From Mycoplasma zalophidermidis (GTDB lineage Bacteria > Bacillota_I > Bacilli_A > Mycoplasmatales > Metamycoplasmataceae), in contig NZ_JAHMHK010000002.1 of assembly GCF_018913985.1 (NCBI RefSeq), positions 1-64,000 on the forward strand: 64,000 bases of DNA. Reading direction: 5' to 3'. Below are positions 55,272 to 64,000 of the stretch, piece by piece. The first letter of the stretch is position 1; each line of letters begins with the position of its first letter. The translations under genes were made by a program, and so were the position numbers. The notes beneath the pieces were generated by a model, which made no database searches, was not told the origin of the DNA, and saw only the letters and a program-made list of their open reading frames with translations.

Positions 55272-55312
55272 ATAAAAATAGCAACCATTCAGCGGTTACT
55301 ATTTTTTTAATC
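55272..55312. terminator. Bidirectional terminator
   Basis: AAATAGCAACC and GGTTACTATTT pair with one mismatch around a 7-base loop, flanked by A-rich and T-rich runs. It separates the convergent frameshifted gene and the membrane protein gene and overlaps the latter's stop. Confidence 0.65.
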
Positions 55313-55897
55313 TAGATTATTTTTATTTTTTCTTTTATGATGTATAGAAGCAATAGAACTTAAAACTATTATAACAACATCTATAATTGGCAATACAACA
55401 AATGGTATATTTAAATATCTATTTACTTCATCATTATTTATATACTTACTAAATAATCCATTCAAGAAAATACTTACAATAATACCTCCTGCCACAACAA
55501 TAAATAGCAATACAATCGGTGCTAAAATGAAACTTTTTTGGAATATTGAAAATAAAGCCATAATAAATACTACTATAGTTCAAATGCTAAGCAATACAGA
55601 CAAAATAGCGCCACAAGCTACTCCAAAATAGTAAATCACAACTTTGCTTGAATTCATCCCGCTATTCATAGGTTCCTGTAATCAATCTGATAATCTTTTA
55701 ATATTAGAGATAAAACCGGCCATAAACCATTTAATAGATACAAAATACAAAGTAACATTTTCTGAATTTGTTCAATTAAAATAGTTACCTTTATTAATGT
55801 TTGCAATTTCTTTTAACTGCATAATAAACAAAAAAACCATTAGCAGCAACATCACAACTGAAAAGTAAATTATTTTACTTAATTTTAATTTTTTCAC
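55307..55897 (-). CDS. Four-pass hypothetical membrane protein (196 aa)
   Basis: Hydrophobic segments are at about residues 8-27 (IIYFSVVMLLLMVFLFIM), 84-114 (VVIYYFGVACGAILSVLLSI), 118-145 (ILAPIVLLFIVVAGGIIVSI) and 160-182 (VVLPIIDVVIIVLSSIASI); the tail is Lys/Asn-rich. The start is a GTG at 55897 placed correctly after GGAGG. It lies 14 bases after the choline-kinase-like gene and is probably in its operon. Family not recognised. Confidence 0.7.
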
Positions 55898-55911
55898 ACT
55901 ACCTCCGTGTT

Positions 55912-56640
55912 TTAAGAATTTGTTAATTTCTTTAATTCATTACCATAATTATAAATTCTTTTTTCATATTCTTCAGTATTAAATGGAGGTTTTGTTTGAG
56001 TTTGCACCCACAAAACAACCAAATAATTTACTAAAATCTTATGACGCAATAGATGAATATAATTGTAATTTCCATAAGCATTTAGAAATTTTGTTTCTAA
56101 ATCACCCCTTAAATTACCTGCTTCAATAATATATGCCAATTCAAAATGTTTATCTCCCAGGGTCGAGTATTCCCAGTCAACAAAGAATATTTTGCCATTA
56201 GTCTGAATCATATTAAATGGTCATAGGTCATTGTGCAACGGAGTTGTTTTATCCATTTTAGATAGCGTCAAATTCACACAGCGATAATATTCTTCCAAAA
56301 CAGGAACACTGCGGTTTTTTTGTTTTAATATTCTGCGATATTCTTTTACTCTCGCAGCGTGATTAGATTTAGGAAAACTTAATTTTGAATCATGGATTTG
56401 TTTTACTTGTTGAGCAATAAGTTCAATGTTTGAGAAATCAAGTGTTGGTTGTTTACCTTCAATGAATTCTCATTTTATAATATCTAGCTTATTTTCAATA
56501 AGTTTAGGAACAAAATTAAATTTACTTAATATGTGGTAATCAATTTTGTGATTGAAGCCATTAAATTGCTTTTCTTGAACAAATTCATCACCGATTCGAT
56601 AAGAAATGTTGGTATGTCCAGTTGTAATTTCTGTTTTCAT
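55912..56640 (-). CDS. Choline/ethanolamine kinase-like phosphotransferase
   Basis: This 242-aa protein has the aminoglycoside/choline kinase catalytic motifs: PLHNDLWPFNMI (Brenner HxDxxxxN, Trp by TGA) and FFVDWEYSTLGDKHFELAY, the metal-binding D-x-E. The N-lobe reads TTGHTNISYRIGDEFVQEKQ. It probably phosphorylates a small alcohol such as choline, as LicA does for surface decoration or phospholipid synthesis; thiamine is a possible alternative. SD is AAGGAG. The gene is divergent from lepA. Confidence 0.8.
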
Positions 56641-56684
56641 AATTCTCCTTTTAAATGGAATTTATTGTATTTTTTGCATTTTAT

Positions 56685-56690
56685 TATAAA
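56685..56690 (+). promoter_or_regulatory. Candidate -10 box for lepA
   Basis: TATAAA lies about 33 bases before the lepA ATG in an 82-base divergent region. A minus-strand TACAAT at about 56664-56669 may serve the kinase gene. Confidence 0.35.
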
Positions 56691-56722
56691 ATTTAATACA
56701 TATATTATAAGGAGAGCAAATA

Positions 56723-58516
56723 ATGGACAAAACAAAAATTAGAAATTTTTCAATCATTGCCCATATCGACCACGGCAAAAGTACTTTAGCTGATAGAATT
56801 TTGGAACTTACTCAAACAGTTAGCCAACGTGAATTGGAGGAACAAACCCTAGACACAATGGACCTAGAAAGAGAAAGAGGAATTACAATTAAGTTGAACG
56901 CGGTACAAATAAAGTACAAAGATTATATTTTCCATCTTATTGACACACCAGGCCATGTCGATTTTACCTATGAAGTCTCACGTTCTTTAGCCGCTACTGA
57001 AGGTGCATTATTAATTGTTGATGCAACACAAGGTATTGAAGCACAAACATTAGCCAATGTCTATTTAGCTCTTGAAAATAACTTAACAATTATTCCAATA
57101 ATAAACAAAATTGACTTACCATCTGCGGACATCGAAAGAACAAAGGCTGAGATTGAAAGAGTAATTGGACTACCAACTGACAATGCAGTTTGTATATCTG
57201 CTAAAACCGGATTGAACTGTGAACAAGTACTTGAAGCTATTGAAAAATACATACCTGCACCCTCTGAAGCAGATGATTCAAAACCTTTGAAAGCACTAAT
57301 TTTCGACTCATATTTTGACGAATATCGTGGAGTTGTAATGTTAGTTAGAATTGTGCAAGGTAAATTAAGGCGTAATGACAAAATTAAATTTATGTCTTCA
57401 GGGCGTATTAATCAAGTTTCTGAATTAGGGGTAAAATCACCTCGCGAAGTTAAAAAAGATTATCTAGAAGCTGGTGAGGTTGGATGAGTTGCTGCCACAA
57501 TTAGAGATGCAAGAGATGTAAGTGTTGGTGATACTATAACCTTAGAAGAAAACCCGGCGGAAAAACCGTTGCCTGGTTACAAAAAGAAACAACCGGTTGT
57601 TTTTACGGGATTTTACCCAGTTGACACACGCGATTATATGGAATTAAAAGAAAGTCTAGAGAAAATTGCATTGAGCGATAGTTCTATTTCATGAGAACAA
57701 GAAACATCTCGGGCATTAGGTTTTGGATTTAGAGTTGGATTTCTCGGTATGCTGCATATGGAAATACTTCAAGAACGTTTAAATCGTGAATACAATATTG
57801 GTGTTATTGCTACATCTCCATCTGTTGAATATAAAGTTTATCGTACTGATGGAACATTAGAAATGGTTTCTAATCCTGCATTTCTACCTGATAGAACATT
57901 TATAGATAGAATTGAGGAACCATATATTTATTCAACAATTATCGTACCTGATAGCTATATCGGGAATGTTATGGAACTATGTCAAGGCAAAAGAGGAATC
58001 TATCGCGATATGGAATCACTAGATGGTAACAGAAGCAAAATTACTTATGAAATGCCATTAGCTGAAATTGTTGTTGACTTTTTTGACCGATTAAAAAGTT
58101 CAACAAAAGGTTACGCCTCATTCGAATATGATTTATTTGGTTATAAAGAAACAGACTTAGTAAAAGTTGATGTTTTATTAAACGGTGACAAGATTGATGC
58201 CTTCACAATTATCACACATCGTGACAACGCATATTCAAGAGCTAGAGATCTTTGTCAAAAACTTAAGGATGCTATTCCAAGACAAAACTTTGAAGTACCT
58301 GTTCAAGCAGCTATTGGAGGAAAAATTATTGCTAGAGAAACTATTAAAGCTTATCGTAAGGATGTTACAGCTAAACTTTATGGTGGAGACGTCACTCGTC
58401 GTCAAAAACTACTAAAGAAACAAAAAGAGGGTAAGAAACGTATGAAAATGCTGGGTTCTGTTGAAGTTCCGCAAGAAGCGTTTCTTAAAATATTGAAAAC
58501 AAATATCGACAATTAA
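56723..58516 (+). CDS. lepA: Elongation factor 4 (LepA)
   Basis: LepA (597 aa) is a ribosome-associated GTPase acting in initiation and ribosome biogenesis or back-translocation. The G motifs are AHIDHGKST (G1), RGITIK (G2), DTPGH (G3), NKID (G4) and SAKTG (G5). Domain II and the EF-G-like domain V ([20 protein letters not shown]) follow, then the LepA-specific C-terminus ([20 protein letters not shown], then [16 protein letters not shown]). SD is AAGGAG. Length is normal. Confidence 0.97.
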
Positions 58517-58517
58517 T

Positions 58518-58542
58518 GGAGTGGTTACGCTCCGTTTTTTAT
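58518..58542 (+). terminator. Terminator of lepA
   Basis: GGAGTG-GTTA-CGCTCC (6 bp with one G-U) followed by a T-run lies just past the stop at 58516. Confidence 0.75.
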
Positions 58543-58575
58543 TGGAGTTCCTTAATCAATATATAATAATTAAGA

Positions 58576-58581
58576 TATAAT
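58576..58581 (+). promoter_or_regulatory. -10 box for the membrane-protein/lemA pair
   Basis: TATAAT lies 26 bases before the ATG at 58607; another TATAAT is at 58562-58567. The SD AAGGAG follows. Confidence 0.5.
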
Positions 58582-58606
58582 TTAAGTTACTAAAATAAGG
58601 AGTAAA

Positions 58607-60424
58607 ATGATACCAACAATATCGATTGATCAACCACTTGATGAATATGAATCATATAAAAATAAACATACGGAAAATGTTGAAAATTTCTTTAAGGAAT
58701 TAACAGAAAAATCAAACATAGATGTCAACGCGAACCGTGCAACAGCAGATAAGATTTACAAAAAAGAAGAATTAATAAATAAATGAAAAAATAAACTAAG
58801 CAAACTATGAATCGCTAAAGTATTTAATATAATATTTATTACTTTGGCCTGTGTGGTATTGGTAGGAACCATATTCACCCTAGTTTATAAAGGTATGAAT
58901 GATAATGAAATTTCCACTGAAAATATACTAATTTGCACAGCCCTAATATTAATTTCTGTATTATTAATCACCGGTTTAAGCGTTATACAAGCATTAGTAA
59001 TAAAGAAACATATTAATTCAGCCGAATTAACAAAACATAAATTAGAATCAGAGAGAGAAGAACTTATAAATGAGGCCTTTAGTCAAATAAATCCTCTATT
59101 AAACCTAATCAGACCGGGTTATAAAATTAAATTATTTAAAAAAACTATGCCAATTTTACAAATGGATCGCCATTTAAATCTTGGTAGATTGCGTTCATTA
59201 GCTCAAAACTATGATTTTAAAGGCGATACAAATCACAACCAAATGCATGAAAGAATTCAATCGGGAACAATTTATGGCAACCCTTTCGTTATTTCGTCAA
59301 GGTTATTACATGAAATGGGTACTAAAACATACACAGGAACTTTGCTTATTTCATGAACTGAGTATTCTTACGATTCTAACGGGAAGCGTGTTGCTGTACA
59401 CCGCAGCGAAACACTTGTTGCAAGAGTTATCAAACCTTTCCCTGAATATTGGCACAAAACTTATATTTATATAGGTTCACAAGCTGCCCCTGACCTACAT
59501 TTCACCAGAAATGCAAATAACATTAATAACGAATCAGATTCGCAAATAGCTAAATACGTCAAAAAATATGATAATGTATTGAAAAAAATTATGAATGACA
59601 ATCCTAAATTTACTGCCTTGGCTAACACAAAATTTGAAGCTTGTTTTGGTTCCACAGATCGAAACCATGAGCAGCAATTTAGATTATTATTCACTCCTCT
59701 TGCTCAGCAAAACATTGTTAAGTTATTAACCGACAAAAAACATGGTTATGGCGATGATATGTATTATGGAAAATACGGAAAGTTAAACCTATTTCAGTTT
59801 GACCACTTAACAGGTGAAATTCTAAATGAAGATGTATCATTATTCCGCATGTTTGATTATGATAACATTAAAGAATTATTTATTAAAGTTAACCATGAAT
59901 ACTTCAAAACACTTTACTTTAGTTTTGCTCCTTATTTTTCAATACCAATTTTTCAGCAAACAAAAGCTGTCGAATATATATATAATGATAAAATTGATTA
60001 CAATTTAAACGAATACGAATACGAACATCAAATATCATATTTACCAAGAGCTGTTTTTGATCACCCAAGTACACAGACTCAATCAATTTTGAAAACAAGT
60101 TATGTTTCAGATAACGGAAATGATACAGAACAAGTTAAAGTAGAATCTAGTAGTTTTAAAATTAAACAAAGAGTTGATTATGTATCTGTTAGAGGTGGTG
60201 ATGGACGCCATCACATGGTTCCCGTACCTTGAGATGAATATATACCAATTTCTAAAGAAACAGATATTCTAATTAAAAAAATACAAAACTATCCAATAGA
60301 TATTGATGAATACAAAAAAGAAATTTATGAATCAGTAAATAATGGTTCGTTAGGTTTTGATACAAATATCGAAGACAAAGATGTTTTTCTATCATTCGGT
60401 TCTATTATCAAAATATTAAATTAA
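58607..60424 (+). CDS. Membrane protein paired with LemA (605 aa, possibly DUF3137-like)
   Basis: A cytoplasmic N-terminus of about 65 residues precedes two membrane segments at about 70-94 and 107-132, then a large soluble part that begins with a charged helix. The soluble part has GTIYGNPFVISSRLLHEMGT and GTLLISWTEYSYDSNGKRVA, with TGA Trp codons, and RGGDGRHHMVPVPWDEYIP near the C-terminus. The layout (two N-terminal helices, then a domain beginning with an I-x-G pattern) recalls DUF3137 proteins, but I could not confirm it. It is 30 bases upstream of the LemA gene. The function is unknown. Confidence 0.75.
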
Positions 60425-60454
60425 TATATAATTTAACCACTAGAAGGAGGACAT

Positions 60455-61123
60455 ATGTCAAATCAATTAGACGAAATGGAAGGACCTATTCTTGAACAAG
60501 GTCACGATGTTAACGTAATTAACAAAAAATTACCTATAAAAACAGGAGCAGGTTCAGTAATATTTGAAATTATTCTGTGAGTTTTAGGAATCATCCCAGG
60601 GCTTATATTCTTGTTTGTAAAAATTAAAGCTAAAAATTATTTAGCACAAGTTGAACAAAAAATTCAACATAATGCTTCGCAAATTGATAACTATTTAGAA
60701 CAAAGAGTTGTCATTATGACTAACATTGCTTCAATAGTTTCTAAATCAATCGACCTAGATAAAGATGTTATGAAGTCAGTAGCTTTATATCGTTCAGGTA
60801 TGAAACCAACTGAAGAAAATAGATCAAACTTTGCAAGTTCAATTGACCAAACAATTGGAGCAATTAACGTTCAACTTGAAAATTACCCTGAATTACAAGC
60901 ACACGGAGCTTTAAGAGATGCGTTGCAACAAAACTCGTACTTACAAAAGGAAATTACTGCTGCCAGAGAAATCTACAATGACTCAGTATATCAATGAAAT
61001 AGATCAGTAAATGAATGGCCTGCTAAAATGATTGTTGCATCGAGAAATAACTACACAACGAGAATTCCTTTTATTGCTAGTGCTCAAACTAAAGCGGATG
61101 CTAGAAAAGACTTCTTCGCTTAA
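60455..61123 (+). CDS. lemA: LemA family protein
   Basis: This 222-aa protein has one membrane segment at about 32-54 (VIFEIILWVLGIIPGLIFLF) after a polar N-terminus, then the LemA helical bundle: KIQHNASQIDNYLEQRVVIM, then TNIASIVSKS and QLENYPELQAHGALRDALQ, with the typical ITAAREIYNDSVYQWN(TGA)RSVN motif. LemA proteins have unclear function and often accompany membrane proteins or proteases. SD is AAGGAGG. Probably an operon with the preceding gene. Confidence 0.88.
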
Positions 61124-61133
61124 TTTAAGCAAA

Positions 61134-61169
61134 CAAAAATGAGCAATTTAAATTTTGCTCATTTTTTTA
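61134..61169. terminator. Bidirectional terminator between lemA and the HAD gene
   Basis: AAAAATGAGCA and TGCTCATTTTT form an 11-bp stem with a short A/T loop, flanked by A- and T-runs. It overlaps the stop codon of the convergent HAD gene. Confidence 0.75.
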
Positions 61170-61994
61170 TTGATTTTCCAAATGCTCTATTTCTGACATA
61201 ATTTTACCAACTCCACCATTTTTGTAATCATGATTTGATACAAAATCTGCAATTCTTTTAATTTCATCCATCGAATTAGCAACAGCCATTAAATATCCTA
61301 TTTCGGGTTTAGCTGTTACGTCATTTCCTGAATCGCCAATGTGCATGGCAGTTTTAATGTCTAGCCCCAATAATTTACAAATATACTGTGCCGCCTTCCC
61401 TTTGGTTGCTGATTTATGGGTAATCTCAATAGAGTATCCTTTTGAAACAAGATGAAAACTTAATGAAGGGTACTTATTTCTTCATTTTTCGAGTTGTAAA
61501 GCCATCACATCTCTTTCAAGTCCAAATACTAAATACTTAAACACTTCCTCTTCGTATGGAATTTTGTCATAGTTTAATCTGGGAATTTGCGACGCTCATG
61601 AACGGATGAACAATGGGTTGTTGTTACTTGAACAATATAAATATTCAGTATCGTTAACAAAAATGAATAAACCCAGTTTTTGAAACTCACTCATTATCTT
61701 TTGTTTGTCGTCGGCGCCAATTGTTGCTTTTCAAACAGTTTTACCTTTATTATCGATAATTTGAGCTCCAACTGAACATATAGTAAAAGGAGCATTAATT
61801 TTCTTCATTAATTCTCTCAAAAATTTATTATTTTTTCTGCCGGTTGAAACAATAACGGGTTTATAATTGTTTATTTTTTTAGCGACAGAGATATTAAAAT
61901 CAGAGGCCGGATAATTCGCATCAGGTTGATCAAAAAAAGTACCATCTAAATCTAAAAAATAGGCGCATGGATTAATATCTTTGTTTATTTTCAT
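61167..61994 (-). CDS. Cof-type HAD-IIB phosphatase
   Basis: This 275-aa HAD hydrolase probably removes phosphate from sugar phosphates or similar metabolites. Motif I is YFLDLDGTFFD with catalytic Asp, motif II VIVSTGRKN, motif III a Lys near SATKGKAAQYICKLLG and motif IV MHIGDSGNDVTAKPEIGYLM. A C2b cap lies between. Several Trp are TGA. No clear SD precedes the ATG at 61994. Many mycoplasmas have several such Cof enzymes. Confidence 0.88.
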
Positions 61995-62184
61995 TTAATT
62001 ATTATAAACCATATTTTAATAATGATTTATAACTAGTTTACTAAGTCTATTTATTTTTCCTAAAATACTGTAATATGTGTATTTATGAAAAAAATTACAA
62101 TCCTATAATAAAACTAACAACAAAAACATTAATTTATGTCTTCTTAATTATTTAAATTAAAAATAAAACTTTACTATTTGTCGT

Positions 62185-62193
62185 GGTAAAATT
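62185..62193 (+). promoter_or_regulatory. Extended -10 for the nicotinate phosphoribosyltransferase operon
   Basis: TGGTAAAAT is a TGn-extended -10 element 36 bases before the ATG at 62229; AGGAG follows as the SD. Confidence 0.4.
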
Positions 62194-62228
62194 TAGCAAC
62201 TTAATATTAATATAGATAGGAGAATAAT

Positions 62229-63245
62229 ATGAGCAATAAATACGATAAATATATTTCGAATTATTTTCATAAAACAGAAAAAATAATCGAAAAATACAAT
62301 CCGAATAACATTATTCGTATGCAATTTTTCCAACGTAGAGATAATGTTCTTTTAGGTGGTATGGACGAAGTGCTAGAACTACTGAAAAATAACACAGATA
62401 CGTCAAAATACACAATTAAATATCTCCCAGAAGGATCAATAGTAAATAATCTTGAGATTGTACTTGAACTAGTTGGAAATTATCAACTTTTCGGTAAATA
62501 TGAAGGGATGATAGATGGAATTTTAACTCGTTCTTCGACACTTGCAACAAACATGCGTAATTGCGTATTGGCTGCAAAAGGTAAAGACGTAATATTTATG
62601 GGGGATCGCGCAGACCACTGAATGATGCAAGAAATTGATGGCAAGGCTGCGTATCTAGCCGGCTGCACGTCTATGTCAACAGAAGCTCAAAATGTTGTGG
62701 ACTCTCAAAATGTATTCGGTTCGGTTCCTCATTGCTTAATTCAAAATTTTGCTGGCGATACCAGTGCTGCTATGAAAGCATATTCTGAAATGTTTCCAGA
62801 AGATAAAATTATTTCTTTGGTTGATTATCACAACAATGTTATACGCGAAGCACTTGATTCATATAAAACAATAGGAAAACACCTGTGAGGCGTAAGAATA
62901 GATACTTCAAAAAACATGAAGGACCATATGTTTGACAACGAACCTGACAATCCAGAATTTTATGGAGTCAACCCTGAACAAATTAAGAGATTGAGAATAG
63001 CTCTAGACCAAGCTGGTGCTAAACACGTTAAAATTGTTGTATCAAGTGGTTTCAACGCTGAAAAAATCACTAAGTTCGAAGCAGAAAATGCACCAGTAGA
63101 TGCTTACGGTGTTGGTCAAAGCATTTTTAGACCATATGCTTCATTCTCAGCTGATGCAACTATGTTAAACAATCACAGAGAAGCTAAAGAAGGTCGCGGA
63201 TATAGAAATAATGATAAATTAATTAAATTCAAAGGACAAAATTAA
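62229..63245 (+). CDS. Nicotinate phosphoribosyltransferase
   Basis: This 338-aa enzyme joins nicotinate to PRPP to give nicotinate mononucleotide in NAD salvage. The shape fits the short NAPRTase branch: N-terminal YHxF-like region, GMIDGILTRSSTLATNMRNC, GDRADHW(TGA)MMQEIDGKAA (phosphoribosyl site), VRIDTSKNM, KIVVSSGFNAEKITKFE and VDAYGVGQSI. SD is AGGAG. The stop overlaps the plsY ATG. Nicotinamide specificity is less likely. Confidence 0.88.
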
Positions 63246-63985
63246 TGATTAATTATCCTAAAGCGCTGATTGTGTGGCTTAGTATAATCGCCTTAAATCT
63301 CGCCCTATTGATATTTGGTTACATAATTGGTTCGTTTAATACAGCAATTATCTTAAGCAAAAAATTAAGAAACGATGATGTTAGAAATCACTTTTCGCAA
63401 AATGCCGGGGCAACCAATTCATTAAGAACTTATGGCAAAAAATTTGCATTAATTGTTTTTATTATCGACTTTATGAAAGTTTTAATCCCAAGCTTAATTT
63501 TCGCGACCCTACAAAACCATCTTTTTCGTGATTTTTCTGCAACACATTGAATGAGTCCGCAGTCAATTGGCTTAGGAGTAATTTTGGGTCACTGCTTCCC
63601 AATTTTCTTTAAATTCAAAGGTGGCAAAGGTGTCGCTTGCTCTTCTGCTTTCATCTTAAGTATTAACCCAGTTTTATGATTGATTGCCTTCGTTGTATTT
63701 TTTGCAACTGTTATCATTTCTAGAAAAGTTTCATTAGGTTCATTATTGACTGCCGGTATTATTGCTCCATTGGTTTTTATTCCATGATTCAGTCAGGGAA
63801 TAACTGGTTATTGATTGAATTTTATTAATTTATCAAATTGCATTTCCCCTCAATGTTTACAACCTTATTGATTTGTATCAGCCGTATATTTCCTAATCGC
63901 TTCCATCTTAATTATTTATCTTCACAGAAGTAATATAAAAAGACTTATTAGTGGCACTGAATCACAACTTCAATTAAAAAAATAA
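63245..63985 (+). CDS. plsY: Glycerol-3-phosphate acyltransferase PlsY
   Basis: PlsY (246 aa) moves an acyl group from acyl-phosphate to glycerol-3-phosphate, the first step of phospholipid synthesis. The three loop motifs are GYIIGSFNTAIILSKKLRND (GS motif), NAGATNSLRTYGKKFALIVF and GHCFPIFFKFKGGKGVACSS. At least six hydrophobic segments are present, with several TGA-Trp. It is somewhat longer than the ~200-aa family norm through an extended C-terminal part (YLHRSNIKRLISGTESQ). Confidence 0.93.
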
Positions 63986-64000
63986 TCAACACTTTAAACA

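Noticed and set aside
1-64000. CRISPR array, tRNA or rRNA genes, insertion sequences, long simple-sequence tracts suited to phase variation
   Set aside because: None was found by reading; no repeated spacer pattern, no CCA-ended cloverleaf, no transposase motif and no long homopolymer or dinucleotide tract beside the surface genes. This is a limit of manual inspection.

Overview
The window is AT-rich DNA from a mycoplasma. TGA must be read as tryptophan: nearly every gene stays open only if TGA codes, for example the C-terminal Trp of ribosomal proteins S14 and S8, and the TGA-TGA Trp pair in sigma region 2. Strong TATAAT -10 boxes, AAAGGAG Shine-Dalgarno (SD) sites and many one-base TAATG stop/start overlaps also fit Mollicutes. 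Gene content (PGI, LemA, YmdB, nicotinate phosphoribosyltransferase, very large N-anchored surface proteins) fits the hominis/synoviae side of the mycoplasmas. I cannot name the species.

Layout. 1-3500: start of an exported protein, an orphan ketopantoate-reductase-like enzyme and an APC permease, all minus strand. 3.7-13.5 kb: the S10+spc ribosomal protein operon on the minus strand (rpsJ to rplO, 20 genes). It ends after rplO with a terminator and has no secY/adk/map behind it. L3, L4, L23 and S5 carry extensions, and the four longest non-coding stretches of the operon hold inverted repeats. 13.9-31.7 kb: a three-gene minus-strand operon of a 73-aa membrane protein and two tandem giant proteins of 2,916 and 2,937 aa. 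The giants have one N-terminal membrane segment, a very long helical body and related C-terminal domains. 32.3-36.0 kb: recA, a small membrane protein, a YmdB-type phosphodiesterase and a lipoprotein. 36.2-42.3 kb: the minus-strand information-processing operon glyS-dnaG-rpoD-nif3-dUTPase.

42.3-46.4 kb: a tail-anchored protein, then an S1-domain protein, a degenerate PGI paralogue and genuine pgi on the plus strand. 46.4-47.8 kb: a decayed FetA/FetB-type ABC exporter with multiple frameshifts. 48.0-51.7 kb: a 1,245-aa SF1 helicase. 52.0-55.2 kb: a large exported protein broken by one frameshift. 55.3-64 kb: a membrane protein plus choline-kinase-like gene, lepA, a membrane-protein/LemA pair, a HAD phosphatase, and nicotinate phosphoribosyltransferase overlapping plsY.

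The best candidates for something undescribed are the 17.8-kb giant-protein operon, the DUF2188-like domain fused to ribosomal protein L4, the degenerate PGI paralogue beside pgi, and the inverted repeats in the long gaps of the ribosomal operon. I saw no tRNA, rRNA, CRISPR array, insertion sequence or prophage. This was reading by eye, without covariance models or database searches.
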